This document shows, one piece after another, positions 1 through 5,608 of a DNA stretch of 5,978 nt (position 1 is its first letter; each line of letters starts with the position of its first letter). The stretch is from an uncultured Clostridia bacterium (GTDB taxonomy: Bacteria; Bacillota; Clostridia; TANB77; CAG-508). Made by a program: the position numbers and the translations under genes. The DNA is taken from contig CAKPGD010000067.1 in assembly GCA_934154515.1 (NCBI GenBank), positions 1 to 5,978 of the forward strand, given 5' to 3'. The notes under the pieces are model-generated. The model made no database searches, was not told the origin of the DNA, and was given only the letters and a program-made list of their open reading frames with translations.

Positions 1-5
1 CCAGA

Positions 6-57
6 TTAAGTCGGCCTTCGGCCTTTAAGTGGTTAAATCGCCGCTTCGCGGCTTTAA
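6..57. repeat. Two tandem hairpin units with matching flanks
   Basis: Unit 1 (6-28) reads TTAAGTC, then GGCC-TTC-GGCC, then TTTAA. Unit 2 (33-57) reads TTAAATC, then GCCGC-TTC-GCGGC, then TTTAA. The flanks and the TTC loop are nearly the same in both, while the stems differ but stay perfectly self-complementary. That is what one expects if the fold is selected. A further GCCGC at 68-72 could pair with GCGGC at 48-52 as an alternative. The layout resembles repetitive extragenic palindromes. No protein reading of 1-138 was convincing on either strand. Copy number elsewhere in the genome cannot be seen from here. Confidence 0.6.
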
Positions 58-138
58 GCACCTTCGGGCCGCATGGACATGTGACCGTCTCATACGGATG
101 AATCTCCGCCGCGTCCAGCGCGTGAAATGAAGGATTCT

Positions 139-207
139 CCAAGGTCCACAACGGGATTGCGCCAAAGTCCACAATGAAAACTCGCCAAAGTCCACAACGG
201 AATTGAC
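139..207. repeat. Three direct 23-bp tandem repeats
   Basis: Units start at 139, 162 and 185 with an exact 23-bp period. Each begins CCAA(G/A)GTCCACAA, and the first and third also share CGG(G/A)ATTG. The middle unit diverges after the first 13 bases. The array ends beside a possible promoter and a small gene. Short direct repeats of about 20 bp occur at the ends of some insertion sequences (IS21-type ends carry several transposase-binding repeats) and at operators, so either role is possible. No transposase is present in the window, and the element type is not established. Confidence 0.6.
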
Positions 208-232
208 GGGATGCCGCCTCATTTGGTATTTT
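203..232 (+). promoter_or_regulatory. Possible sigma-70 promoter
   Basis: TTGACG (203-208) could be a -35 box and TATTTT (227-232) a -10 box, with an 18-bp spacer. They lie about 40 bp upstream of the ATG at 275, and the -35 overlaps the last 23-bp repeat, so a repeat-binding protein could modulate it. The -10 match is only partial, so this is a weak call. Confidence 0.25.
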
Positions 233-274
233 GTCTGCGTGAAAATCTATAAAAGAGCAACTAAGGGAATTGAA

Positions 275-544
275 ATGCGGTTGAATGCGAAAAGAGTCAT
301 GGCGGTTGGCGGGGCGTCTGTCGATAATGACCTCTGTATGTCGGCAACTAAGGAACAAGATGTATTTGCAGAAGACTTTCTTGATGGGTTGGTGTGGAAG
401 TCATGATGTTTATCGAATATTTGGACCAAGCTGTCGGACGTTTTCGCAGTCCATGTTCCAGAATTTTTCAAGGCTTTGGAAAAAATAACCGTCATGGGAT
501 TGGAAATTGTCACTCATAGGAGTAGTTATGAAGAAAATTTATAA
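275..544 (+). pseudogene. Small protein gene interrupted by in-frame TGA
   Basis: The frame opens at ATG 275 behind a good ribosome binding site (AAGGG at 263-267, 7-base spacer) and runs 43 codons to TGA at 404-406. It stays open in the same frame for 45 more codons to TAA at 542-544. The downstream half reads like ordinary coding sequence (for example FAVHVPEFFKALEKI), and the full length would be 89 residues. Its end overlaps the start of the membrane-protein gene at 528 by 17 bp, which suggests a two-gene operon. The product is not recognised, and no membrane segment or known motif is visible. Alternatives are that only the 43-residue upstream ORF is real, or that a separate 38-codon ORF starts at ATG 403 (ATGA overlap) and ends at TAG 517-519. 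A nonsense mutation is the simplest reading. Confidence 0.4.
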
Positions 545-824
545 ACTTAGTTTAATAGTCTATGCACTTGTCGTTCAACTTATTGATCTTTCATTTATTG
601 TTATCATTTTGGATGCGAGACCTCGACAGAGTTTCCCTTGGGGGATTCTCCTTGAAACGGTTTGTGTCGGTCTCGGTTTTGCGGGGATTCGAATTCTTGG
701 TCAGCGGTCGCCTAAAACAAATGGTACCTTTGTACGCTTCCTTTGTTTCTATGACTCGATGTTGCTGTTTTTGAACATCATTTTCTTTGCGTGGATTGTA
801 ACATGTTGGATTCATTTTGGATGA
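528..824 (+). CDS. Small three-helix membrane protein, unknown function
   Basis: This 98-residue protein starts at ATG 528, behind AGGAG at 518-522 with a 5-base spacer; an earlier in-frame ATG at 507 lacks such a site. Three hydrophobic segments are evident: about residues 7-29 (after the basic start MKKIYK), 38-57 and 69-96, separated by short polar loops (ARPRQSF and GQRSPKTNG). The protein should therefore sit in the inner membrane with very little outside it. I do not recognise a family. The upstream gene overlaps its start by 17 bp, so the two may be cotranscribed. Downstream, the stop is followed within about 30 bp by the large inverted repeat. It could be a small transport accessory, an immunity or toxin-type protein, or an integral membrane orphan; the sequence does not decide. 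Confidence 0.6.
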   Translation: MKKIYKLSLIVYALVVQLIDLSFIVIILDARPRQSFPWGILLETVCVGLGFAGIRILGQRSPKTNGTFVRFLCFYDSMLLFLNIIFFAWIVTCWIHFG

Positions 825-854
825 CGAGACCGAAGAGGGGGCGTTCCCTGTCTC

Positions 855-984
855 TACCACAGAACACACAGAACGGCCTATGGCCGTCACAGGACACACA
901 GAAAGTGTTGGGGATAAAGGACAGTGACCTCGGAGTTCTGTGTCTTCTGTGTGCCGCGAAGCGGCTTCAGTGTGTTCTGTGGTA
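855..984. repeat. Large inverted repeat, MITE-like, cloverleaf-capable
   Basis: The outer arms are 855-873 and 966-984 (TACCACAGAACACAC against GTGTGTTCTGTGGTA, 18 of 19 positions pairing). Inside lie a perfect hairpin at 873-887 (ACGGCC-TAT-GGCCGT), a long stem of 888-903 with 936-951 (14 Watson-Crick pairs, one G-T, one mismatch) and a second perfect hairpin at 953-965 (GCCGC-GAA-GCGGC). Together they give a four-way, cloverleaf-like fold with a loop at about 904-935. Both ends carry TA (855-856, 983-984), which would fit a TA target duplication of a non-autonomous transposable element. No coding potential is credible here. A repeated extragenic palindrome or a structured RNA are alternatives. 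Confidence 0.6.
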
Positions 985-1266
985 AAAAGCGATGGAGGAG
1001 GATTTTACTGTCCAGACGAGCGTATCATCTCAAATTCGGCTGAATTTGTTAATGGCGAGGGGTAAACCAGCCGGGCCACGGCAGAGTGGAGTTGAAATTA
1101 ATCACCATGCCCGCTTTACTGGCCTAACTGAAAACTGCTATACTACCAACCAATCACAAGAAAGTACTTGCCTGACTATGCTACGCAACGAGTGTTGCGT
1201 TGGCTACTGGAAGACAGATGGGATGAAGCAAGCCGTTCAAATGTCCGCTGATGAATATATAAACAA
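985..1266. other. Gene-poor stretch, possibly decayed coding sequence
   Basis: No complete gene is convincing here. One + frame is open from ATG 992 to TAA 1280-1282 (96 codons), but it lacks a clear ribosome binding site, its composition is odd (Cys-rich, many polar residues) and it matches nothing I recognise. A different + frame between about 1139 and 1252 reads in a more protein-like way (for example RKYLPDYATQRVLRWLLEDR) but has no start. A perfect hairpin lies at 1183-1200 (ACGCAAC-GAGT-GTTGCGT). The base composition is richer in G+C than the glycan operon that follows. The stretch looks like rearranged or degraded sequence between a mobile-type repeat and the operon. Confidence 0.35.
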
Positions 1267-1344
1267 ATGCAATCTAATTTAACGAATTTGGCCGAAAAAT
1301 TAGAAAATGAGTCCTTTCATAATTTAAAGGAGATTTTAGAATGA
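1267..1344 (+). pseudogene. Short frame coupled to glycan operon, likely 3' remnant
   Basis: The frame is open from a stop at 1252-1254. Its first ATG is at 1267, and it ends at TGA 1342-1344, overlapping the glycosyltransferase start as ATGA. That is the same 4-bp junction used three more times inside the operon. The 25-residue product is hydrophilic and helix-prone, ending NLKEILE. The ribosome binding site of the next gene (AAAGGAG, 1326-1332) lies within it. No ribosome binding site is evident for its own ATG, so it looks less like a leader peptide than the tail of a former upstream operon gene whose front was lost. The frame at 992-1282 reads SADEYI just before it and would join it after a one-base change, which is suggestive only. 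Confidence 0.35.
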
Positions 1345-2291
1345 AAATACCTGTTGTTTTTGCGTTTGATGACAATTATGCCTTGCCGGCCAGTATTGCT
1401 ATTCAAAGTTTATTGGATTCAAAAAGGCCAAGCACAGAATATGAAATCATTGTTTTTCACGGAGGACTATCCCCAAAAACCATTCAAAAAATGGAAAAAA
1501 TTTGCCCAATTCGTTGGGTAAAGGTAGATAAAACAAAATTAAACAATGCGCCTTGTAGCGAATATTGGCCTCACTCTGTTTATTATCGCTTGTTCATTGC
1601 AGACTTACTCCCCGAATATGGTAAAGTAATATGGTCGGATGTGGATGTTTTATTTAAAGGGGATTTGGCGGATATTTATGCCCAAGATTTACAAGGGGCC
1701 GATTGGGGTGGTGTTATTGCTGAAAGACAGGATGAAACTCAGGGAGTTCACCCACATTATCCGGAAAATAAAAAAACTTATATTTATATGTCCGGATTTA
1801 TGCTGATTGATACCAAATTATGGCGTGAAAAAAAGATGTGGGATAAATTTATGGAAATTATAAAAACGTATGGGGAAAGGCTGAAATTTTTTGATTTGGC
1901 CATTTTGAATTTGGCTGCCGATAAGATTTATCCTGTCCCGTTTGAATATTGCGTATTGGAAAATATTTATGATGAGATGGAAAAAGCCCCTGAATGGCCT
2001 TGGTTAGAGCGGGCTCAAGGAAAAGAAGCCCTGATAAAGGCCAAAGAAAATCCCATTATCATCCACTATGCGGGGCGCAGTCCGAAAGTTTGGAAACGCT
2101 CAAAAGACGAAATTCCAGCCTATTATTGGGGGTATATAGAAAAATCCCCTTTTTACGATAAGGAATTTTACTTTCCTGGTTGGCGAACAAAAATAAAATT
2201 GCTTTTTCTATGGTTTATGATTAAAATTTGCCCTGTTAAATCTTGGCGCAAAAAATTGAAAGAAAAAAGGAATACATTAAAATGCCAATAA
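1341..2291 (+). CDS. Family 8 glycosyltransferase
   Basis: This 316-residue retaining glycosyltransferase of the GT8 (LgtC/WaaJ-like) type would transfer a hexose, usually glucose or galactose, from a UDP-sugar to a growing surface glycan at the cytoplasmic face of the inner membrane. Family signs in order are an N-terminal nucleotide-binding strand (VVFAFDDNYALPASIAIQSL), YYRLFIADLLP at 81-91, the metal-binding DxD in WSDVDVLFKGDL (Asp100 and Asp102), SGFMLIDTKLW at 151-161, DLAILN at 185-190 and the late HYAG motif at 242-245. The C-terminus carries a hydrophobic-basic tail (about 285-310, with ICPVKSWRKKLKEK), which in this family is often a membrane-association helix. The ATG at 1341 follows AAAGGAG with an 8-base spacer. 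It is the first intact gene of a five-gene operon and overlaps the next by 10 bp. Donor and acceptor sugars cannot be told. Confidence 0.9.
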   Translation: MKIPVVFAFDDNYALPASIAIQSLLDSKRPSTEYEIIVFHGGLSPKTIQKMEKICPIRWVKVDKTKLNNAPCSEYWPHSVYYRLFIADLLPEYGKVIWSDVDVLFKGDLADIYAQDLQGADWGGVIAERQDETQGVHPHYPENKKTYIYMSGFMLIDTKLWREKKMWDKFMEIIKTYGERLKFFDLAILNLAADKIYPVPFEYCVLENIYDEMEKAPEWPWLERAQGKEALIKAKENPIIIHYAGRSPKVWKRSKDEIPAYYWGYIEKSPFYDKEFYFPGWRTKIKLLFLWFMIKICPVKSWRKKLKEKRNTLKCQ

Positions 2292-3271
2292 GTTTTGTTA
2301 AGAATGATAAAATTCAATTAACTCAATCCATTAAACCCAATGTGATTCATAATCGATATGATTTATTGTATGGAAATGATTATGATTTGTTGAAAATAGA
2401 AGAGGAAAATTCTGTCAGTTATATTCCGTTTAAAAAAACGGGACAAATAGGGCGTATGGGGCTTTATCTGCGCGATATGAAAGAGCTTGCGGGGGGTACA
2501 TCAGTGGCTGAGCACGCTTCTTTTTTGTTTAAAACATACCCAGATTTGCAGGACATTTTTGTATTGCATACCTATGTTCCTTTACCAAATGTAGAACCCG
2601 CTGTTCATTGGCATGTGGATTTACCCAAAACGATTGAGGAATTTGATTCTACCTTAAGTTCAAAGGTACGTTATAACACTAAATGGTATCCCAAAAAAAT
2701 CAAAGAAAATGTCGGGAACTATGAAATAAAAATTTTAAAATCAGATGAATGCCCTGAATTTGTGGTTAAAACTTATTTAAAGTGGAAAAAAGAAACCTAT
2801 GATTTTAATTGGAGCGATCAACCAAAAAAATATCTGATAAAAAATGGAATTACAGACGTGTATGTTATGCAAGTAAATGAAGAAATTTTAGCCATAGGTT
2901 TTATTTGTGATACAGGGGAAAATGCCTTTTTTGAAAACACTGCTTTTAATGAAAAATATAAAAAATACTCTGTCGGAATAGTTTTATACCATTTTATCGT
3001 TGCCGATTTAATAAAGAAAGGGAAAAAGAAGTTGTTTTTATTGGGGGGGAACTTGGAATATAAACGCCATTATAATGGCATTCAGACGACGACTTATACA
3101 GGGCATATTTATCGTGATCCTGAAATGCGTCAAAAAATATTAAAAGTGGCGGAAAAGATTAAAGCTTTTCCTCTGCCTAAAAAGTTAAAGAAAAAATTAG
3201 CTTCTCTTTATGGACGATTTTTCCTGTCCCCTTATTATAAACAATACTTAAAAATGGAGGTTCAGAAATGA
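2282..3271 (+). CDS. FemAB/GNAT-like acyl- or aminoacyltransferase
   Basis: This 329-residue protein is of the GNAT/FemAB superfamily (the Acetyltransf_6 kind found in polysaccharide loci). Such enzymes transfer an acyl or aminoacyl group to an amine, here plausibly on a sugar. The best signature is at about 215-265: FFENTAFNEKYKKYSVGIVLYH, then a helix, then LFLLGGNLEYKRHYNG. This matches the family pattern of a YS-x-G acyl-carrier-binding turn followed by a G-x-x-x-YK motif. The N-terminal 100 residues are a less typical, duplicated-looking alpha/beta half. The C-terminus has FPLPKKLKKKL at 296-306, resembling the tails of its neighbours. ATG 2282 is chosen (AAGG at 2267-2270), overlapping the previous gene by 10 bp; a TTG at 2243 would add 13 residues and overlap by 49 bp. 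The actual acyl donor is unknown. Confidence 0.75.
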   Translation: MPISFVKNDKIQLTQSIKPNVIHNRYDLLYGNDYDLLKIEEENSVSYIPFKKTGQIGRMGLYLRDMKELAGGTSVAEHASFLFKTYPDLQDIFVLHTYVPLPNVEPAVHWHVDLPKTIEEFDSTLSSKVRYNTKWYPKKIKENVGNYEIKILKSDECPEFVVKTYLKWKKETYDFNWSDQPKKYLIKNGITDVYVMQVNEEILAIGFICDTGENAFFENTAFNEKYKKYSVGIVLYHFIVADLIKKGKKKLFLLGGNLEYKRHYNGIQTTTYTGHIYRDPEMRQKILKVAEKIKAFPLPKKLKKKLASLYGRFFLSPYYKQYLKMEVQK

Positions 3272-4017
3272 AAAAATGGATGTTGGAATTGATTCCTGTA
3301 CGTTCTGTCAGAAGAAAATTAAAGCAAAAGTATTTTCCAAAACAGAGCTTTGAAAAAACTTTGAGTGAAGGTTGTTGCCTGATGGTTTGTCCTCATCCCG
3401 ATGATGAAATGTTGGGGGCTGGCGGGGTCTTGCTAAAATATGCCAAAAATTTTGATTGCTTATGTATGGCCAGTGCTGGGGTCAAAACACCCAAAATTGA
3501 GGCTGAACCCAGAGCCAATTTGCGTATCAAGGAATTTCATCAGGTAATGGATTCTGTTGGTATTAAAAACAGGTGGATTTTTAAAACATGGGGTGTCCCA
3601 CCGATGAATGACCAAATTGAAAAGTACTTTAAGGATTACTGTCAAGCGGTTGATACAAAAGAATATGACTATATCTTTTTGCCACATCCCAATGATAATC
3701 ACCCAGAACATAAATATATTACAAATAATCTTTTTAAAAGATTACTGAAAAAAGTTGGGTACAAAAAATCGTGTAAAATTGTTTTTTATGAAGTTTGGCG
3801 ACCTATTCAACACGTCAATCATTATGAAGATATTTCTGATGTCGCTCAGAAGAAATTTAAAACGATAGAATTATACGCCAGTCAAAATATATGGATATAC
3901 TATCCCGACAGAGTGGAGGGTTTGAATAAATATCGGGGAATGTTGTATAATAATGTACCATATGCAGAAGCCTATGAAATTGTTTCTATCAGAAAGTATT
4001 TAAAGGGAAAAAAATGA
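3268..4017 (+). CDS. PIG-L family sugar N-deacetylase
   Basis: This 249-residue enzyme is a zinc-dependent deacetylase of the PIG-L/LmbE family, which removes the acetyl group from N-acetylated sugars such as GlcNAc derivatives. The defining motif PHPDDE is at residues 42-47 (His43 and Asp46 as zinc ligands, Asp45 as probable general base), and the second zinc site is in PHPNDNHPEHK (His148, with His145 nearby). RIKEFHQVMDSVGI at 86-99 matches the family R-x-x-E helix after the first strand. Before the domain there is an unusual N-terminal segment, MKKWMLELIPVRSVRRKLKQ, nearly the same as that of the next protein, and outside the usual fold. Translation is coupled to the upstream gene (ATGA, 3268-3271), with GGAGG at 3256-3260. 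In this setting it probably exposes an amine for one of the acyltransferases. Confidence 0.9.
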   Translation: MKKWMLELIPVRSVRRKLKQKYFPKQSFEKTLSEGCCLMVCPHPDDEMLGAGGVLLKYAKNFDCLCMASAGVKTPKIEAEPRANLRIKEFHQVMDSVGIKNRWIFKTWGVPPMNDQIEKYFKDYCQAVDTKEYDYIFLPHPNDNHPEHKYITNNLFKRLLKKVGYKKSCKIVFYEVWRPIQHVNHYEDISDVAQKKFKTIELYASQNIWIYYPDRVEGLNKYRGMLYNNVPYAEAYEIVSIRKYLKGKK

Positions 4018-4622
4018 AAAAATGGATGATTTCACTGATTCCGATCAAAAAAATCAGAAAGAAAAAATTAAAAGAATATCGCTTGGAAAAAAGGAACCAA
4101 AAATACCCCATTTATCGCGATAATTTTGTTACGGAAAGTGCAGCTTTGTATCCCATAGAAAACATTGTTCTGGGTGGAAAAGTTTATATTGGCGAAAATG
4201 TGCGTATTTTTGCAGAAGGTGGTCTGAAAATAGGCACCTATACAAAGATTGGAGAAGACTGTTTGATTATGACAACAAATCATAATTATAAAACAACAAC
4301 GCGTATCCCCTATGACCATATAGATGTGGCCCAATCCATTGAAATCGGAAAAAATGTTTGGATAGGGGCCAGAAGTTTAATCTTAGCCGGCGTCAAAATA
4401 GAAGATGGTGCTATTGTCGCAGCAGGCAGCGTTGTAACGAGAAGCATTCCCAAATATGCTATTGTAGGGGGAAATCCAGCAAAAATCATTGGGTGGCGTG
4501 ATAAGGAAAATTATGATCGTTTAGAAAAAGAGGGAATGAGTTACCCTCAAGAAAATGAGCTTTCGCGTGAATGGGTCGCTGTGAAAGGATTTAAGCCTTT
4601 TATGAAAGAGGGGAAAAAATGA
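4014..4622 (+). CDS. Left-handed beta-helix O/N-acetyltransferase (hexapeptide repeat)
   Basis: This 202-residue acyltransferase is of the hexapeptide-repeat, maltose/galactoside acetyltransferase-like family (WbbJ/LacA type). It normally works as a trimer and moves acetyl from acetyl-CoA to a sugar hydroxyl or amine. Imperfect hexapeptides run from about 50 to 145 (IVLGGKVYIGENVRI, LKIGTYTKIG, IEIGKNVWIGARSLI, VKIEDGAIVAAGSVV). They are interrupted by the catalytic loop with TTNHNY (His90), and closed by the family cap VGGNPAKIIG at 151-160. The first 25 residues (MKKWMISLIPIKKIRKKKLK) lie outside the fold and match the start of the preceding deacetylase. The start overlaps that gene by 4 bp (ATGA), with AAAGGG at 4002-4007. 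It may re-acylate or O-acetylate the sugar unit handled by the neighbours. Confidence 0.88.
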   Translation: MKKWMISLIPIKKIRKKKLKEYRLEKRNQKYPIYRDNFVTESAALYPIENIVLGGKVYIGENVRIFAEGGLKIGTYTKIGEDCLIMTTNHNYKTTTRIPYDHIDVAQSIEIGKNVWIGARSLILAGVKIEDGAIVAAGSVVTRSIPKYAIVGGNPAKIIGWRDKENYDRLEKEGMSYPQENELSREWVAVKGFKPFMKEGKK

Positions 4623-5581
4623 AAATACCTTTATATTGGTGCAATATAGATAATTTTGGAGATGCATTAAATCCATATTTGTTTAAAGAATTAGCACATA
4701 TTGATGTAGAAAATTCATCGTTACCAAGTGCTGAAATTATAGGAATTGGTTCTTTATTAGACAACTGTTTAGTAGATAAATATACCACGAAGAAAAACTG
4801 CTTAAAAAGAATATTTTCATCTGGTTTCGGCTTTGAAGAAGGCGGATTTTTTCATAACCCAGATATTCTCATGCCTGAAAAATTAGCTTATGATGTTAAA
4901 TGTTATGCCTTGCGAGGAAAATTAACACAAGGAAGAATAGAAAAACTGACAGGTAAAAAGTGTGAGGCTGTTCTAGGTGATGCAGGATTGTTATCCTCTT
5001 ACTTGATTGATAAAAGCAAAGTCCCTGTAAAATATGATTTGGGAATTATTCCACATTATGCAGATAGAGAAGATCCTGTTTTTAAACGAATTAGAAAAAA
5101 TGTTCCTAATTCTGTTATTTTAGATCCGTGCGTCGGCGTAAAGGAATTTCTAAAAAATTTGTGTGAATGCAGGTACGTTATTTCAACAGCTATGCATCCT
5201 TTGATTGCGTGTGATGCCTTGCGAATTCCAAATAAGTGGATTAGAATTTCAGAAAAAACAACTTCAAGGTATAAATTTAAAGACTACTATTCTGTCTTTA
5301 ACATTTCCCTTGAGCCCATTGATTTAAATGAAACAAACATTACCTCAAAAAATTTGGATGATTTTATGAAATCATACAGCATTACGGATGACATGATTCA
5401 GGATATCCAAAAGCAACTTTTAATGGCACTTAATCAGCTTAAAGATGATATCCATCCATTATATTGGAAATTTACTTTGCGTAAGATTTACTTTTTTTTG
5501 TTTCGTAAATTTATAAAAATTTTATGCTTATTTATCCCGTTTAAACATTATCGTAAGAAATTAAGGAAGCTCATAAAATAA
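4619..5581 (+). CDS. Polysaccharide pyruvyl transferase family protein
   Basis: This 320-residue protein is of the polysaccharide pyruvyl transferase family (CsaB/ExoV/WcaK-like), whose studied members place a pyruvate ketal from phosphoenolpyruvate on a sugar; some relatives have other or unknown roles. Family marks are NFGDALNPYLF at 12-22, ALRGKLT at 97-103, LGDAGLL at 119-125, GIIPHYADRED at 142-152, and ISTAMHPLIACDALRIPN at 188-205. In the last motif the usual S-x-H-G reads MHP, a variant seen by eye. The C-terminal 35 residues form a hydrophobic stretch then a basic end (ILCLFIPFKHYRKKLRKLIK), like the tails of the other operon products. The ATG overlaps the preceding stop by 4 bp with AGGGG at 4609-4613. 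It is the last gene, followed at once by a terminator-like hairpin. Confidence 0.88.
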   Translation: MKIPLYWCNIDNFGDALNPYLFKELAHIDVENSSLPSAEIIGIGSLLDNCLVDKYTTKKNCLKRIFSSGFGFEEGGFFHNPDILMPEKLAYDVKCYALRGKLTQGRIEKLTGKKCEAVLGDAGLLSSYLIDKSKVPVKYDLGIIPHYADREDPVFKRIRKNVPNSVILDPCVGVKEFLKNLCECRYVISTAMHPLIACDALRIPNKWIRISEKTTSRYKFKDYYSVFNISLEPIDLNETNITSKNLDDFMKSYSITDDMIQDIQKQLLMALNQLKDDIHPLYWKFTLRKIYFFLFRKFIKILCLFIPFKHYRKKLRKLIK

Positions 5582-5583
5582 TC

Positions 5584-5608
5584 AGGGCGAATTTCTCCGC
5601 TCTTTTTT
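5584..5608 (+). terminator. Rho-independent terminator of glycan operon
   Basis: AGGGCG (5584-5589) pairs with CGCTCT (5598-5603), six pairs including one G-U, around an 8-base loop. The 3' side of the stem runs into six T residues (5603-5608). It starts 3 bp after the stop of the last operon gene. The stem is short, so moderate strength is expected. Its far end touches the end of the broken opposite-strand phage-type gene, so the two share this boundary. Confidence 0.55.

Noticed and set aside
404..406. Idea that UGA is read as tryptophan in this organism
   Set aside because: Three operon genes end in TGA at ATGA junctions with proper ribosome binding sites for the next gene, and tryptophan is written TGG throughout, so UGA acts as stop here.
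247..513. Open - strand frame of 88 codons opposite the small gene at 275-544
   Set aside because: There is no ribosome binding site before its start, and it lies wholly opposite a + frame with a good start signal; it is probably a shadow.
826..854. Hairpin GAGAC/GTCTC with an inner AGGG/CCCT stem after the membrane protein gene
   Set aside because: It has a 5-base bulge and no T-run follows, so it is not a credible intrinsic terminator.
591..899. Open - strand frame of 102 codons
   Set aside because: It lies opposite the three-helix membrane protein gene and begins inside the inverted repeat; its peptide is arginine/asparagine-rich without family features.
1183..1200. Perfect 7-bp hairpin as an integron-type recombination site
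   Set aside because: The paired core-site pattern and spacing of such sites could not be found around it; it is a lone hairpin.
992..1282. Open + frame of 96 codons
   Set aside because: It has no clear ribosome binding site, unusual composition and starts just after the inverted repeat; kept only as part of the gene-poor stretch.
1341..4630. Identical first 12 bases of the GT8 and pyruvyl transferase-like genes (ATGAAAATACCT)
   Set aside because: The peptide MKIP before a beta strand is common and AT-rich starts are constrained; the likeness stops after four codons.
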